Of a stretch of DNA of 56,572 nucleotides, positions 26,371 to 34,405 are shown piece by piece. Position 1 is the first letter of the stretch. The number at the start of each line of letters is the position of its first letter. Below the pieces are notes generated by a model. It saw only the letters and a program-made list of their open reading frames with translations. It had not been told where the DNA came from and did not search any database. The position numbers and the translations under genes were made by a program. The DNA is from Armatimonadaceae bacterium (GTDB lineage: Bacteria > Armatimonadota > Armatimonadia > Armatimonadales > Armatimonadaceae): assembly GCA_030447685.1 (NCBI GenBank), contig JAUJOK010000009.1, positions 68,543 through 125,114 of the forward strand, read 5' to 3'.

Positions 26371-26733
26371 ATGACCGAGGACACCCGCTCCGAGCGCGAA
26401 TTAGCCGCCGCCCGCGACGAGGGCACCGACATTATCGACCGGGAAAACGACCTGCCGCCGCCCGCCCATTATCGCGCGGCGAGCGACCTGCACCGTCTTT
26501 TCACCGAGAAACAGGAAAACTTTCTTGAATTGGCCGAAGAGATCGTCCTGCCCGGCGACGACCCGGCACTCTGGGAGCGGCTGGATGTTGCGCGAGCGGC
26601 CTCCTACGCGCAGGAAAAGTACCCGGACGACTTCGCTGCCGTGGCAGAAGCGCACCCGTGGCTTCAGGAGTCCGCCGACAGCAGCGCGCACGATGCCCTC
26701 GGCTCGATGGGCGACCGGTTTCTGGGGCAGTAG
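26371..26733 (+). CDS. Hypothetical protein, 120 aa
   Basis: A soluble, acidic, mainly helical protein of unknown function. It has no signal peptide or membrane segment. Its most regular part is LFTEKQENFLELAEEIVLPG and ARAASYAQEKYPDDFAAVAE. The ATG at 26371 follows CAGGAG by 8 bp. It is divergent from the BtpA-family gene and convergent with the RNA methyltransferase gene, so it is probably monocistronic. Codon use is GC-rich like its neighbours, which supports it being real. Confidence 0.65.
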   Translation: MTEDTRSERELAAARDEGTDIIDRENDLPPPAHYRAASDLHRLFTEKQENFLELAEEIVLPGDDPALWERLDVARAASYAQEKYPDDFAAVAEAHPWLQESADSSAHDALGSMGDRFLGQ

Positions 26734-26738
26734 CGGCG

Positions 26739-27560
26739 TTAAATCGGCTTTTCGGCGTTTTGCCGCTGCCGTATCGCCTCATAAAGCAGCACCCCGGCGG
26801 CTACCGTCACATTGAGCGACGACGCGCCGCCGGGGGCCATCGGCAAAGCGACGAAGTCCGTGGCGGTTTCGCGGACGGCGGGACGGATTCCTTCGGTTTC
26901 ATTGCCTACCACCAGAACCAGCGGACGCGCGGCCAGGTCCGCATCATAGGCGGTATGGGTGGCGCGGGCGGATGTCGCCACAACCCGCGCGCCGCTCTCC
27001 GCTAACCGCCGCAGGGTCTGGGGAAGATCGGAGGCCAGGCAGAGCGGCAGGCGCAGCAAAGAACCGGTGGTGGAGCGGACGGCGGCGCGGGAAAACGGCT
27101 CGGCGGAGTCGGCGGAAAGAATCAGGGCCGCGCAGCCCGCCGCTTCCGCCGTTCGCACCAGCACCCCCACGTTGCGCGGGTCCTGAATACGCTCCCCGGC
27201 CAGAAAAAGCGGGTCCGGCGGCAAAGCAGTGGTCAGATCGTCCTCGGAAACAAGCCGCTGCTCCACCACGGCAAGCGCGGTTACAGCGGTTTCATAGCCG
27301 GTGCCCACCAGCTTCGCCAACAACCCCGCGCCCAGCACGTACAGCGGCACATTTTGCGCGGCGCATTGCGCTCTCAGGCCCGCCGCCGGTTCCGGCAGGG
27401 CGAACACCGCCTGCACCGGCGACGGCGCGGCGGCAAGAGCCTGTCGCACCAGATCGTCGCCTTCCGCCAGATAACGGCCTGTTTCGGCCCGCCCGCCCGC
27501 CCGCGTCAGCGCCAGCGCTTCCCGGAATGCCGGATGCTTGATGCCGGTGACGGATTGCAT
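26739..27560 (-). CDS. TrmH/SpoU-family RNA 2'-O-ribose methyltransferase
   Basis: A 273-residue SPOUT methyltransferase with an N-terminal RNA substrate-binding domain (IKHPAFREALALTR to about residue 95) and a knotted catalytic domain. Motif 1 is in ERIQDPRNVGVLVRTAEAAG (Asn-Arg pair), motif 2 in LVLVVGNETEGI and motif 3 in ALPMAPGGASSLNVTVAAG. It modifies rRNA or tRNA using S-adenosylmethionine. The domain layout is like RlmB and TsnR-type proteins, and the target base cannot be assigned. It lies 3 bp downstream of a small hypothetical gene on the same strand. Confidence 0.9.
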   Translation of the reverse strand: MQSVTGIKHPAFREALALTRAGGRAETGRYLAEGDDLVRQALAAAPSPVQAVFALPEPAAGLRAQCAAQNVPLYVLGAGLLAKLVGTGYETAVTALAVVEQRLVSEDDLTTALPPDPLFLAGERIQDPRNVGVLVRTAEAAGCAALILSADSAEPFSRAAVRSTTGSLLRLPLCLASDLPQTLRRLAESGARVVATSARATHTAYDADLAARPLVLVVGNETEGIRPAVRETATDFVALPMAPGGASSLNVTVAAGVLLYEAIRQRQNAEKPI

Positions 27561-27563
27561 GGG

Positions 27564-27812
27564 TTAAAGCTCAGGAGCAGCCGCATCCATCGGACTGTAG
27601 GCCCAGACCAGGCACATCAGTTCCAGGAAACCGGAGCGTACGGCGTATTCTTCGGCCAGCACATATATCGTGCGAGCCTTTTCCCAGTGGCCGCACCGTT
27701 CAAAACAATGGGCATCGGACAGGAGATCGGCAACGTCTAACAGGGCCGCTTCGAAGGCCGGGGCGATGTCGGGTGACATGAAGAAAGGAGGCTCCTGTTC
27801 CTGCTCCGCCAT
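27564..27812 (-). CDS. Hypothetical protein, 82 aa
   Basis: A short helical protein (AFEAALLDVADLLSDAHCFE, then HWEKARTIYVLAEEYA) that resembles one and a half TPR-like helical hairpins. Its stop is 3 bp before the RNA methyltransferase start, so the two are likely co-transcribed. No family is recognised and no motif points to a function. Confidence 0.55.
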   Translation of the reverse strand: MAEQEQEPPFFMSPDIAPAFEAALLDVADLLSDAHCFERCGHWEKARTIYVLAEEYAVRSGFLELMCLVWAYSPMDAAAPEL

Positions 27813-27911
27813 GGCAGTAAAACGTCAAACGGGGCGGAAAACGGTCATTTCGTAATCAGCAGCAGTGAGTATACCCAGAATTTTCGGAAATGTAACCTAT
27901 AAAACTTCGGC

Positions 27912-27941
27912 TTGTCCGGCGGCAGGGGCGCATGTTACAAT
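27912..27941 (+). promoter_or_regulatory. Sigma-70-type promoter of the ABC ATPase gene
   Basis: TTGTCC at 27912-27917, 18-bp spacer, TACAAT at 27936-27941. Transcription would begin near 27948. This overlaps an in-frame ATG at 27932 and therefore supports the TTG start at 27977, which has GAGGGG just upstream. Confidence 0.55.
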
Positions 27942-27976
27942 TGTTTCGCGTACCTATCGGTGCGGCGAGGGGTATT

Positions 27977-28810
27977 TTGATCGAAGCCGTTGGCTTGACC
28001 AAACACTACGGGTCGGCGCGCGCGGGGCGGGACAGTCGCCCCGCCGTCGATAATCTGTTTCTGTCGGTTGGCGCGGGCGAGCTTTTCGGCTTTCTCGGTG
28101 AAAACGGCGCGGGCAAGACCACCACAATCAAAATGCTTACCGGTCTGATCCCGCCCACCAGCGGCGCGGCCCGTATCGGTGGCTGCGATGTCGCCACGGA
28201 GCCGCTGCGGGCCAAGCAGCTTGTCGGCTATGTTCCCGACAACCCCTTCCTGTACGAGCGCCTGACGGGCCGCGAGTTCATGGAGTTTGTCGGCGATCTG
28301 TACCAGGTTCCCCGCAGTTCCGCGCGCGATGCCCGTGCGCGCGATCTGCTCGCTTTGTTCGAGCTTTCCGCCAAGGCCGATGTTCCTATCGGCGGCTATT
28401 CGCGCGGCATGCGGCAAAAGATCGCGCTGGCGGCGGCGCTTTTGCACGAGCCGCGCGCCCTGTTCCTGGACGAGCCGACCGTGGGACTGGACCCACGCAG
28501 CACGCGGCGGCTTCAGGATGTGCTCCGTACCGTCTGCGCGCGCGGCGTCGCCGTGTTTCTTTCCACGCACGTCCTTTCGGTCGCCTCGGGCCTGTGCGAC
28601 CGGGTCGGCATCCTGCACCGGGGCCGTCTGGTGGCGCAGGGCACGGTCGCCGAGGTGACGGAAAACGGCGAGCGGACGCTGGAAGAGGTTTTTTTGGGGC
28701 TGACCGGCGGCGCGGGCGCGGCCGAGGCGGTGGCGCGCCTGCTCGGCGGCGGCGGCGCGGACAGCAGCAGCCCCGAAGCGGAAGACACCGCAACGCCCGC
28801 GCCACGATGA
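27977..28810 (+). CDS. ABC transporter ATP-binding protein
   Basis: A 277-residue ATPase subunit of an exporter-type ABC system (CcmA/NatA/ABC-2 class). It has Walker A LGENGAGKTTT, the Q-loop region VGYVPDNPFLYERLTG, signature YSRGMRQKIALAAAL, Walker B ALFLDEPTVGLDP and the switch His in FLSTHVLS. The signature is RGMRQ-type as in many ABC-2 members. The C-terminal ~40 residues are Gly/Ala-rich and non-conserved. TTG 27977 with GAGGGG is chosen because the upstream ATG (27932) lies inside the predicted promoter; an annotation from 27932 is the alternative. No permease gene is adjacent; a TPR lipoprotein follows after 51 bp. Confidence 0.88.
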   Translation: MIEAVGLTKHYGSARAGRDSRPAVDNLFLSVGAGELFGFLGENGAGKTTTIKMLTGLIPPTSGAARIGGCDVATEPLRAKQLVGYVPDNPFLYERLTGREFMEFVGDLYQVPRSSARDARARDLLALFELSAKADVPIGGYSRGMRQKIALAAALLHEPRALFLDEPTVGLDPRSTRRLQDVLRTVCARGVAVFLSTHVLSVASGLCDRVGILHRGRLVAQGTVAEVTENGERTLEEVFLGLTGGAGAAEAVARLLGGGGADSSSPEAEDTATPAPR

Positions 28811-28861
28811 TACGCCCTCCGTGGGCACTTTTTCCGCCGTCCCGCAGTACAAGATAACGAG

Positions 28862-29789
28862 ATGCGACGAAAGCTTTTCCTGCTGCCCATCCTGCTGTGT
28901 CTGGCCGTCCTGTTTGCCTTGGTTTCAGGATGCGCCCGCTCCATTCAGACCAGTGCTGAGCAGCAGTTCAACCAGACCGTTCAGGCTGCCGTAAACGCCT
29001 TCCGCCGGGGGAACCCCGATGCGGGGAACCGTTTTCTGAATTCGGCAGTCGCGATGACGCAGAACAGCCGCGCCGGCTACGCGGAGGTGGCGCGGCGCGT
29101 TTCCGGCGCGGGGCGGCATGCGGAAGCGGCGAACTTTCTGCGTGGCGCATTGAAAAAGCGGAACCTGTCCTGGGACCCGGTTCTGTGGGCGATGCTCGCG
29201 GACGCTTCCCGGCAGGCCGGAGATACGGCGAGGCAGCAGGAAGCCAAGGCGGAAGCGGCGCGGCGGGCCGGAGATCATGGCAGGCGCGGGGAAGGCGGAA
29301 AAAAGAGCGGCCTGTTTTCCCTGGCTCCGAGCCGGTGGAACCCTATTTGCAGGCCGGTTCCTATTACCTGGATCAGCAAAAGGATTTCGGGAAAGCTATC
29401 GAAGCCTATCGTGAAGCGGTGCGCATCGATCCGAAAAGCCCCGAAGCCTTAAACTATCTCGGCTATACGCTCGCCGACAAAGGCACCACGCCTGAGCACT
29501 TCGCGGAGGCGCTGGAACGGACACGGGAAGCTGTGCGGCGCGCGCCGGAAACGCGGCTATCCTGGACTCCTACGGCTGGGCGCTGTACCGCACCGGCGAC
29601 TTGAAGGCCGCGCGGCGCACTTTGCGCGAAGCGGTGGATGCCGCGCCTAACGTTGCCGAACTCCGCTATCATCTGGGGGTCGTATACGCTGCGCTCGGCA
29701 TGACCGAGGAAGCCGATACCGAGCTTACTCGCGCTTTGCGCATCGATCCCGATTACGAGGAAGCGAAAAAGCGAAAGCCGCGCTTCTAA
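28862..29789 (+). pseudogene. TPR-repeat lipoprotein, two frameshifts
   Basis: Begins with a lipoprotein signal (LLPILLCLAVLFALVSGC, lipobox Cys at residue ~24), so it is exported and lipid-anchored. It then has helical repeats including YLDQQKDFGKAIEAYREAV, ALNYLGYTLADKGTTPEHF and AELRYHLGVVYAALGMTEEA, which are typical TPRs. The frame changes near 29300 and again near 29560 (ILDSYGWALYRTGDLKAARR in the third frame). The stop TAA at 29787-29789 directly abuts the left end of an IS5-type element, so the natural C-terminus may have been lost. Confidence 0.72.
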
Positions 29790-30613
29790 AGAGACGGTTT
29801 GTCTTCCGGTCAGCCCGATGGCGGGATAGGCTGTGGTTATGTCACCTCCGCTGACCGACCGCCAATGGCATTGTATCAGAGACCTGATTCCTGCGGCAAA
29901 ACGCCGTGGCAGGCCGCGCCTGCTGGAGATGCGCCAGGTCGTCAATGCCCTGCTGTACCTGTTGGTGGGCGGCATCGCGTGGCGACTGCTGCCCCGAGAG
30001 TACCCGCCTGGCAGAGCGTGTATTACTACTTTGGCAGATGGCGCGACGACGGCACGTGGAGACGCATTCATGAGCGGCTGCGGGCACAGGTACGGCAAAA
30101 GCGGGGCGGCACAAGCATCCCACAGCCGCGCTGGACGGCCCTCAAGACCACGCAGGTAGCAGCGTGCGCGGCTATGACAGCGGCAAACAGATCAAGGGGC
30201 GCAAAGGCACCTGCTGGTCGATACTTTGGGTCTGGTGCTGGCAGTGGCAGTCACCGCCGCCTCGGTGTCCGATCCGGCAGGAGCGCGTCTGTTGTTTCGT
30301 CGCCTGAGCGGGTCGTGCAAGAAACTGCGCCGCTGGGTAGATGGCACCTATAGAGGTCAGTTGCTGGTCTGGGTAGTGGCGCATTTTCAGTTTGTGCTCA
30401 CGCCGGTGCTGCGCAAAGAGGAGCAGAAAGGCTTTGTGCTACTGCCGCATCGTTGGATTGTGGAGCGCACCTTTGCCTGGCTGTGTTGTTGTCGGCGTCT
30501 GTCCAAAGATTATGAAGTGTCGCCCCAGAGCAGCGAGGCGATGATCTACCTGGCGATGATTCGGCTCATGCTGCGAAGATTGGCGAGAAACTGAGAATTT
30601 TCAAACCGTCTCT
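29790..30613 (+). mobile_element. IS5-family insertion sequence (824 bp)
   Basis: Terminal inverted repeats AGAGACGGTTTG at 29790 and CAAACCGTCTCT ending at 30613 are perfect over 12 bp. The size is typical of the IS1031/ISL2-like IS5 group. A clear target duplication is not visible; flanks are CTAA on the left and AAGA on the right. It lies between the 3' ends of the TPR lipoprotein and recQ, both of which are damaged near it. Confidence 0.85.
29839..30594 (+). pseudogene. IS5-family transposase, frameshifted
   Basis: The start MSPPLTDRQWHCIRDLIP is a standard IS5-group N-terminus, followed by RRGRPRLLEMRQVVNALLYL and GIAWRLLPRE. The frame is lost near 30000 (the expected YYYFGRWRDDGTWRRIHERL is present in another frame) and again near 30200. 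The C-terminal third is open: GLVLAVAVTAASVSDPAGAR, then HRWIVERTFAWLCCCRRLSK with the catalytic Glu region and a terminal SEAMIYLAMIRLMLRRL. At least two single-base changes are needed for a complete protein. Confidence 0.8.
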
Positions 30614-30647
30614 AAGACATCTTCCCGCAGCGCGACCAGAACGCCTG

Positions 30648-31072
30648 TCAGTCCGCTGCGCCCGCGCACCAGGCAAGAACCTCGCGAAACGGGCGCTCTT
30701 CCCACGCCCCGAATAGCGGGTGGCGGGTTTCGCCTGCGTCAGCGCGGGACTGCTGAGGCCGCACAAAAACCGCGCCGCCTGACGGTCCTCCCCAGAGCGT
30801 TCCGGTGGGCGGCTCGCAGCGCGGAAAAGGCAGCGGTATCCAGTCCGGCGGGCAGCGGGGGCAGTTCCCGGCGCGGCGGCAGCTTACGTGGTCTGCGGGC
30901 GCGGCAGTAGGTGCAGTGCCCGCAGGGCTGGGTGCGCTCCTCCCCAAAGTAGCCGATAAGCGCATTGGTCTGGCAGCCCGGATGGGTGACAAGATCGAGG
31001 TGCCGAACCCGCGCCACCTCGTTTTCTTCGCGGCTCTGAAAGCGGTGGGATAGCTCCGCTGCCAGCGCCCCC
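30648..31072 (-). pseudogene. Out-of-frame C-terminal part of recQ
   Basis: In the frame different from the main recQ body, this stretch encodes the expected RecQ zinc site: HPGCQTNALIGYFGE followed by PCGHCTYC. It then has a degraded tail (AAFSALRAAHRNALG, then HPLFGAWEERPFREVLAWC) in further frames, ending at 30648. It shows that the helicase originally continued past the 18-bp repeat array. Reconnection needs a frame change at the array and at least one more near 30780. Confidence 0.7.
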
Positions 31073-32596
31073 GTCGCCTGCGGGGCGAGCGTCGCCTGCG
31101 GGGCGAGCGTCGCCTGCGGGGCGCAGGCGGGTGAAGCGCAGGCGCGCATCGGAAGCCCGCATCTCCGCCCAGCCGTGCTCGGCGATATATTCCAGCGCGC
31201 GCACCACTCGCCGCCGCTCCTGCCCCAGCGCCTGGGCCGCGTCGTCCGGGTTCAGTCCGTACCAGATACGTCCTTTCTTTGCCGCCGCGAACAGGTCGGC
31301 CACGAAGCGGGCCGGTTCACCCTGAAACCGGGCGACAATTTCCGGTACGGACAAGATCGGACGAACTTCGTATCCGGCGTAAAATGGGGTTCCCTGCCGC
31401 AGAACGCCGAGCAGCTCCAGATAGGTCAGAATCGTCTTCAGCACCAGCGGGCGCAGATCGTGCCGCCCGGAAAGATCGTGAAGGCTGACCGCGAACTCCG
31501 GTTCCTGCGCCAGCAGTTCCGTGAGCAGGCCCCGCAGCGCGCTTTCCGTCGGCGTGTCCCCGAAGGCGAAGTTTTCCAGCATCGGCACATCGTCCGGGCA
31601 GGCCAGCATCTCCACCACCGACGATTTGCCATCCCGCCCGGCCCGCCCGATCTCCTGGCTGTAGCTTTCGAGCGACTTGGGCAGGTTGTAGTGGTACACA
31701 TAGCGCACATTCGCCTTGTCGATACCCATGCCGAAGGCGATGGTCGCCACCACGATCCCCCGGTCTGAGGCCATCCAGGCATCCTGCACCCGTGTCCGCT
31801 CCTCCGGGTCCATGCCCGCGTGGTAGGGCTGCGCCGGGAAACCCGCCCGCTCCAAATCCGCCGCCACGCGCTCCGCCGTCTTCTGTAAGGTCACATAAAC
31901 AATGGTCGGCCCCGGCTCTCGGCTTTGCAGACGGCTGAGCAGCAGCGCGTCCCGCTCGTCCGCCCGGACGGGGCTGGTAAACAACTGAAGATTGGGCCGA
32001 AAAAAGCCGGTGACAACCGCATTTTCCGGCGTGATGTCGAAAGCGGCGCAGATGTCCTTGACCACGGCGGGCGTCGCCGTGGCGGTCAGGGCGAGCACGC
32101 GCTCCGCCTGGACATTGCGCGCCGTTTCCGCCAGCTTCAAATAGTCGGGGCGGAAGTTGTGCCCCCATTCCGAGATGCAGTGCGCCTCATCAATGGCGAA
32201 CAGCGCGATCTTCGTGCGGCCCAGCAAACCCAGGAATCGCTCGTTGTTGAACCGCTCCGGCGCGACATACAGCAGCTTCAGCGTTCCCGCCCGTAACTGC
32301 TCCTCCACCGCCCGGCTCTCTTCCAGCGCCAGCGACGAGTCCAGACGCGCCGCCGCGATGCCCCGGTTTTGCAGAAAGTCGATCTGATCCTTCATCAAGG
32401 CGATCAGCGGCGAGATGACGACCGTCACGCCGTCCAGAACCAGCGCGGGCAACTGATAGGTGAGCGACTTGCCGCCGCCGGTCGGGAATACGGCCAGCGC
32501 CGAATGCCCCGCCAGCAGCGCCTCGATGACGGAAAGCTGGCCGGGCCGGAACTCGGAAAAACCGAAGTGTTTTTGAAGCAGTTCAGGAGGGTTCAA
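30884..32596 (-). CDS. recQ: ATP-dependent DNA helicase RecQ (C-terminus out of frame)
   Basis: A superfamily 2 helicase for recombination and replication-fork repair. Motif I is FPTGGGKSLTYQLPA, motif Ia VISPLIALMKDQ, motif II AIDEAHCISEWGHNFR, motif III ALTATATP, motif V VVATIAFGMGIDK and motif VI QEIGRAGRDG. A winged-helix-like region follows to RLRFTRL. After that the 18-bp repeat array is entered and the frame gives RPAGDA repeats and then an unrelated tail to the stop at 30884. The zinc-binding segment is encoded just downstream in another frame. ATG 32596 is the family start. Helicase activity could persist without the tail; nucleic-acid binding would be affected. Confidence 0.88.
   Translation of the reverse strand: MNPPELLQKHFGFSEFRPGQLSVIEALLAGHSALAVFPTGGGKSLTYQLPALVLDGVTVVISPLIALMKDQIDFLQNRGIAAARLDSSLALEESRAVEEQLRAGTLKLLYVAPERFNNERFLGLLGRTKIALFAIDEAHCISEWGHNFRPDYLKLAETARNVQAERVLALTATATPAVVKDICAAFDITPENAVVTGFFRPNLQLFTSPVRADERDALLLSRLQSREPGPTIVYVTLQKTAERVAADLERAGFPAQPYHAGMDPEERTRVQDAWMASDRGIVVATIAFGMGIDKANVRYVYHYNLPKSLESYSQEIGRAGRDGKSSVVEMLACPDDVPMLENFAFGDTPTESALRGLLTELLAQEPEFAVSLHDLSGRHDLRPLVLKTILTYLELLGVLRQGTPFYAGYEVRPILSVPEIVARFQGEPARFVADLFAAAKKGRIWYGLNPDDAAQALGQERRRVVRALEYIAEHGWAEMRASDARLRFTRLRPAGDARPAGDARPAGDGGAGSGAIPPLSEPRRKRGGAGSAPRSCHPSGLPDQCAYRLLWGGAHPALRALHLLPRPQTT
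31073..31119 (-). repeat. 18-bp tandem repeat array, locus 3 (2.6 units)
   Basis: On the minus strand, complete units of CCGCAGGCGACGCTCGCC lie at 31119-31102 and 31101-31084, followed by a partial unit to 31073. They are in recQ between the RQC-like region and the zinc site. One frame gives PAGDAR and another gives QATLAP; the helicase switches frame here. Confidence 0.9.
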
Positions 32597-32602
32597 GAAC
32601 GG

Positions 32603-33196
32603 TTATCGCTCCGGCACGAACGCGCCTAATCTGGCAAGCGCGGCGCGCGCCCTGGCGCTTACCTCATAGTCACCTTGCCGTACCGCTTCCTGCAGGACGG
32701 GAACAACGCGCTTGTCACCGGTTTCGCCCAGCGCCTCGGCGACAGCCCCGCCGAACAGATAAGGCATCACGATACACCCATTATTAGTCGTAAGGCCGTA
32801 TCGGACACGTGAGCCGTCCGCCTCCCTGGCGTAGAAGTTGTTTTTCATCAGGTCGATAAGAAAGGTAATCGCCGTTTCTTCCCGGGTGCGTGCGAGCGCG
32901 GTAAGAGCGCGCCGGGTGGCGGGCGAGAGCGCCGCAAAACGCGCCATCAGCCCCCGCGGCGCAGCAGAGCCACCACGAACGATCTCCATAAGCGGAGAAA
33001 TCGCCTGCGCGGGACGGGAGGCAAGATAATCGACGGCCTTCTTCGCCGCTGCCTCGTTGGGATCACGAAGCGCCGTGATCGCAGCCTCCACGCCGTTTAA
33101 TTCAGGCAGCGGCGGCGGCTGCATAGCAAAGGTCACGGTGCAAGCGAGAACGGCAGAAAACAGAAGCACTATTCGGCCCATGACGCGCGTTTTCAT
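32603..33196 (-). CDS. Secreted HEAT-repeat protein
   Basis: A 197-residue protein with an N-terminal signal peptide (VLLFSAVLACTVTFA). Armadillo/HEAT-type helices follow: AAITALRDPNEAAAKKAVDY, FLIDLMKNNF, and at the end GGAVAEALGETGDKRVVPVL with VSARARAALARLG, which fits a PBS-lyase HEAT repeat. It is probably a protein-binding scaffold at the cell surface or periplasm. No enzyme motif is present. Its stop is 6 bp upstream of the recQ start, so the two are co-directional and closely linked. Confidence 0.75.
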   Translation of the reverse strand: MKTRVMGRIVLLFSAVLACTVTFAMQPPPLPELNGVEAAITALRDPNEAAAKKAVDYLASRPAQAISPLMEIVRGGSAAPRGLMARFAALSPATRRALTALARTREETAITFLIDLMKNNFYAREADGSRVRYGLTTNNGCIVMPYLFGGAVAEALGETGDKRVVPVLQEAVRQGDYEVSARARAALARLGAFVPER

Positions 33197-33315
33197 TTTG
33201 TCAGGCTTCCTTTCTTATTTCTGACACGCTGTCCGCGCTTCCGCTTCACCCCGTCCCCTTCGGCACCCGCTTTGCCGCCTCATTCCGCGCGGAGAACCTG
33301 GTTTCCTTCCCACGG

Positions 33316-33345
33316 TTGCCTCCGGCCTCATTGGGCACGTATAAT
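33316..33345 (+). promoter_or_regulatory. Sigma-70-type promoter of the zinc-ribbon gene
   Basis: TTGCCT at 33316-33321, 18-bp spacer, consensus TATAAT at 33340-33345. It lies about 100 bp upstream of the zinc-ribbon protein start. The rest of the 250-bp gap (33197-33446) shows no gene. Confidence 0.55.
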
Positions 33346-33446
33346 TGAAACGACGGAAGAATCCGGCGGGGCATCGCAACCCGGCGGCCATTCCCCGCGT
33401 CTTAAAAGCGGACGCGAACAATTCCGCGTAAAAAGGAAACGTATTT

Positions 33447-34190
33447 ATGAAAATCTGCCCGGCGTGCCAGCGTGAAAACAACGACAACGCTGCGTTCTGC
33501 GCGCAGTGCGGGGCCGTATTGCCCGCAGGCGACGCTCGCCCCGCAGGCGACGCTCGCCCCGCAGGCGACGCTCGCCCCGCAGGCAATGCTGCTGCTGCCC
33601 CGCCGGGGGCGTATGCGGCCCCGCCGGCTCCGCCCCGGCGGCGCGGCCTTTCGCCGTGGGCCTGGGCCGGTATCGGCTGCGGTCTGCTCACGCTTCTGTT
33701 TGTCGGCGGCTGCGTCGCCTTTATCTCCATCGCGAGGACGCGCATCACGCAGGAGATGCAGAAGCCGTTCAATGAGCAGGAGGTGCTCGCCTCGCTGAAG
33801 GGCATTCCCCTGTACCCCGGCGCTCGCCTCGATCCGCAGCTAACAAAGGGGCTGCGCGCTACCTTCGGCATCTTCGGGGGCATATCCGCCGGTAAGATTC
33901 GCTTCGATGCCGGGGCGTTCCGCGCTCCCGGTACGCCGGATAAGATCATCTCGTGGTACGATAGCAAGCTTAAGGCGGGCGGCTGGAAGGGAACGGCGAA
34001 ACCGCCGAGCGGCTTCAATAATCGGCAGCAGGGCATAACCGACCAGCGCCAGTACGTAAAAGGGACGCAGCAGTTGGTGGTGCAGGTAGGACAGAGAGAG
34101 CAGCAGAGCGAGGGCGGCAGCGGGAATGGCTCCGGCAGCGGCAGCCTTCTGATTTTAACGCAGGTATCGGGCCTGCCTGCGGGAAGCTAA
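33447..34190 (+). CDS. Zinc-ribbon membrane protein with an 18-bp repeat-encoded linker
   Basis: A 247-residue protein. Residues 1-25 are a zinc ribbon (CPACQRENNDNAAFCAQCG). Residues ~25-47 are encoded by the repeat array and read PAGDAR three times. A Pro/Ala linker follows, then one membrane segment (WAGIGCGLLTLLFVGGCVAF) and an extracytoplasmic domain of ~160 residues (LASLKGIPLYPGARLDPQL, IISWYDSKLKAGGWKG, QQLVVQVGQR). The layout resembles sensors with a cytosolic ribbon and an outer ligand domain, but the function is unknown. The frame is intact, so the array is tolerated as a flexible linker. Confidence 0.8.
   Translation: MKICPACQRENNDNAAFCAQCGAVLPAGDARPAGDARPAGDARPAGNAAAAPPGAYAAPPAPPRRRGLSPWAWAGIGCGLLTLLFVGGCVAFISIARTRITQEMQKPFNEQEVLASLKGIPLYPGARLDPQLTKGLRATFGIFGGISAGKIRFDAGAFRAPGTPDKIISWYDSKLKAGGWKGTAKPPSGFNNRQQGITDQRQYVKGTQQLVVQVGQREQQSEGGSGNGSGSGSLLILTQVSGLPAGS
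33523..33590 (+). repeat. 18-bp tandem repeat array, locus 4 (3 units plus partial)
   Basis: Units of CCGCAGGCGACGCTCGCC at 33523-33540, 33541-33558 and 33559-33576 are identical; a fourth begins CCGCAGGCAATGCT and decays. The array sits in the linker of the zinc-ribbon gene in the coding orientation. Confidence 0.92.
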
Positions 34191-34222
34191 CGAGCAAGCC
34201 CCCCGTTCCTTCCGGAACAGGA

Positions 34223-34365
34223 CACCATCGAATGAATTCGAGGCTACCAGGGTACGAAGTCCGCCTTCGCGGACTGAAGAACAAGCAAGACCCTACTTTG
34301 TCGTTACTCCGCAGCCTGCGCAGGCAGGCTTTGTACCTTTACAGCCTCGAATTCATTCGATGGTG
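34223..34365. repeat. 143-bp inverted-repeat element (MITE- or cruciform-like)
   Basis: Outer arms 34223-34245 (starting CACCATCGAATGAATTC) and 34343-34365 are perfect 23-bp inverted copies, and GGTAC/GTACC just inside (34251-34255, 34333-34337) also pair. Two inner hairpins are AGTCCGC-cttc-GCGGACT (34258-34275) and AGCCTGC-gcag-GCAGGCT (34313-34330). The whole would fold as a four-arm cloverleaf. There is no ORF. It lies between convergent genes (zinc-ribbon and HTH regulator), where it could act as a bidirectional terminator or be a non-autonomous mobile element. No target duplication is evident. Confidence 0.8.
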
Positions 34366-34405
34366 CGCCTTATCATAAAGGGAAATCACACCCGGAAGCT
34401 TGGGG

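Noticed and set aside
29786-30617. Target-site duplication of the IS5-type element
   Set aside because: Flanks CTAA and AAGA do not form a clean duplication whichever way the ends are set.
7463-33590. 18-bp repeat arrays as CRISPR
   Set aside because: Units are directly adjacent with no spacers, too short, and lie inside coding genes; no cas genes are present.
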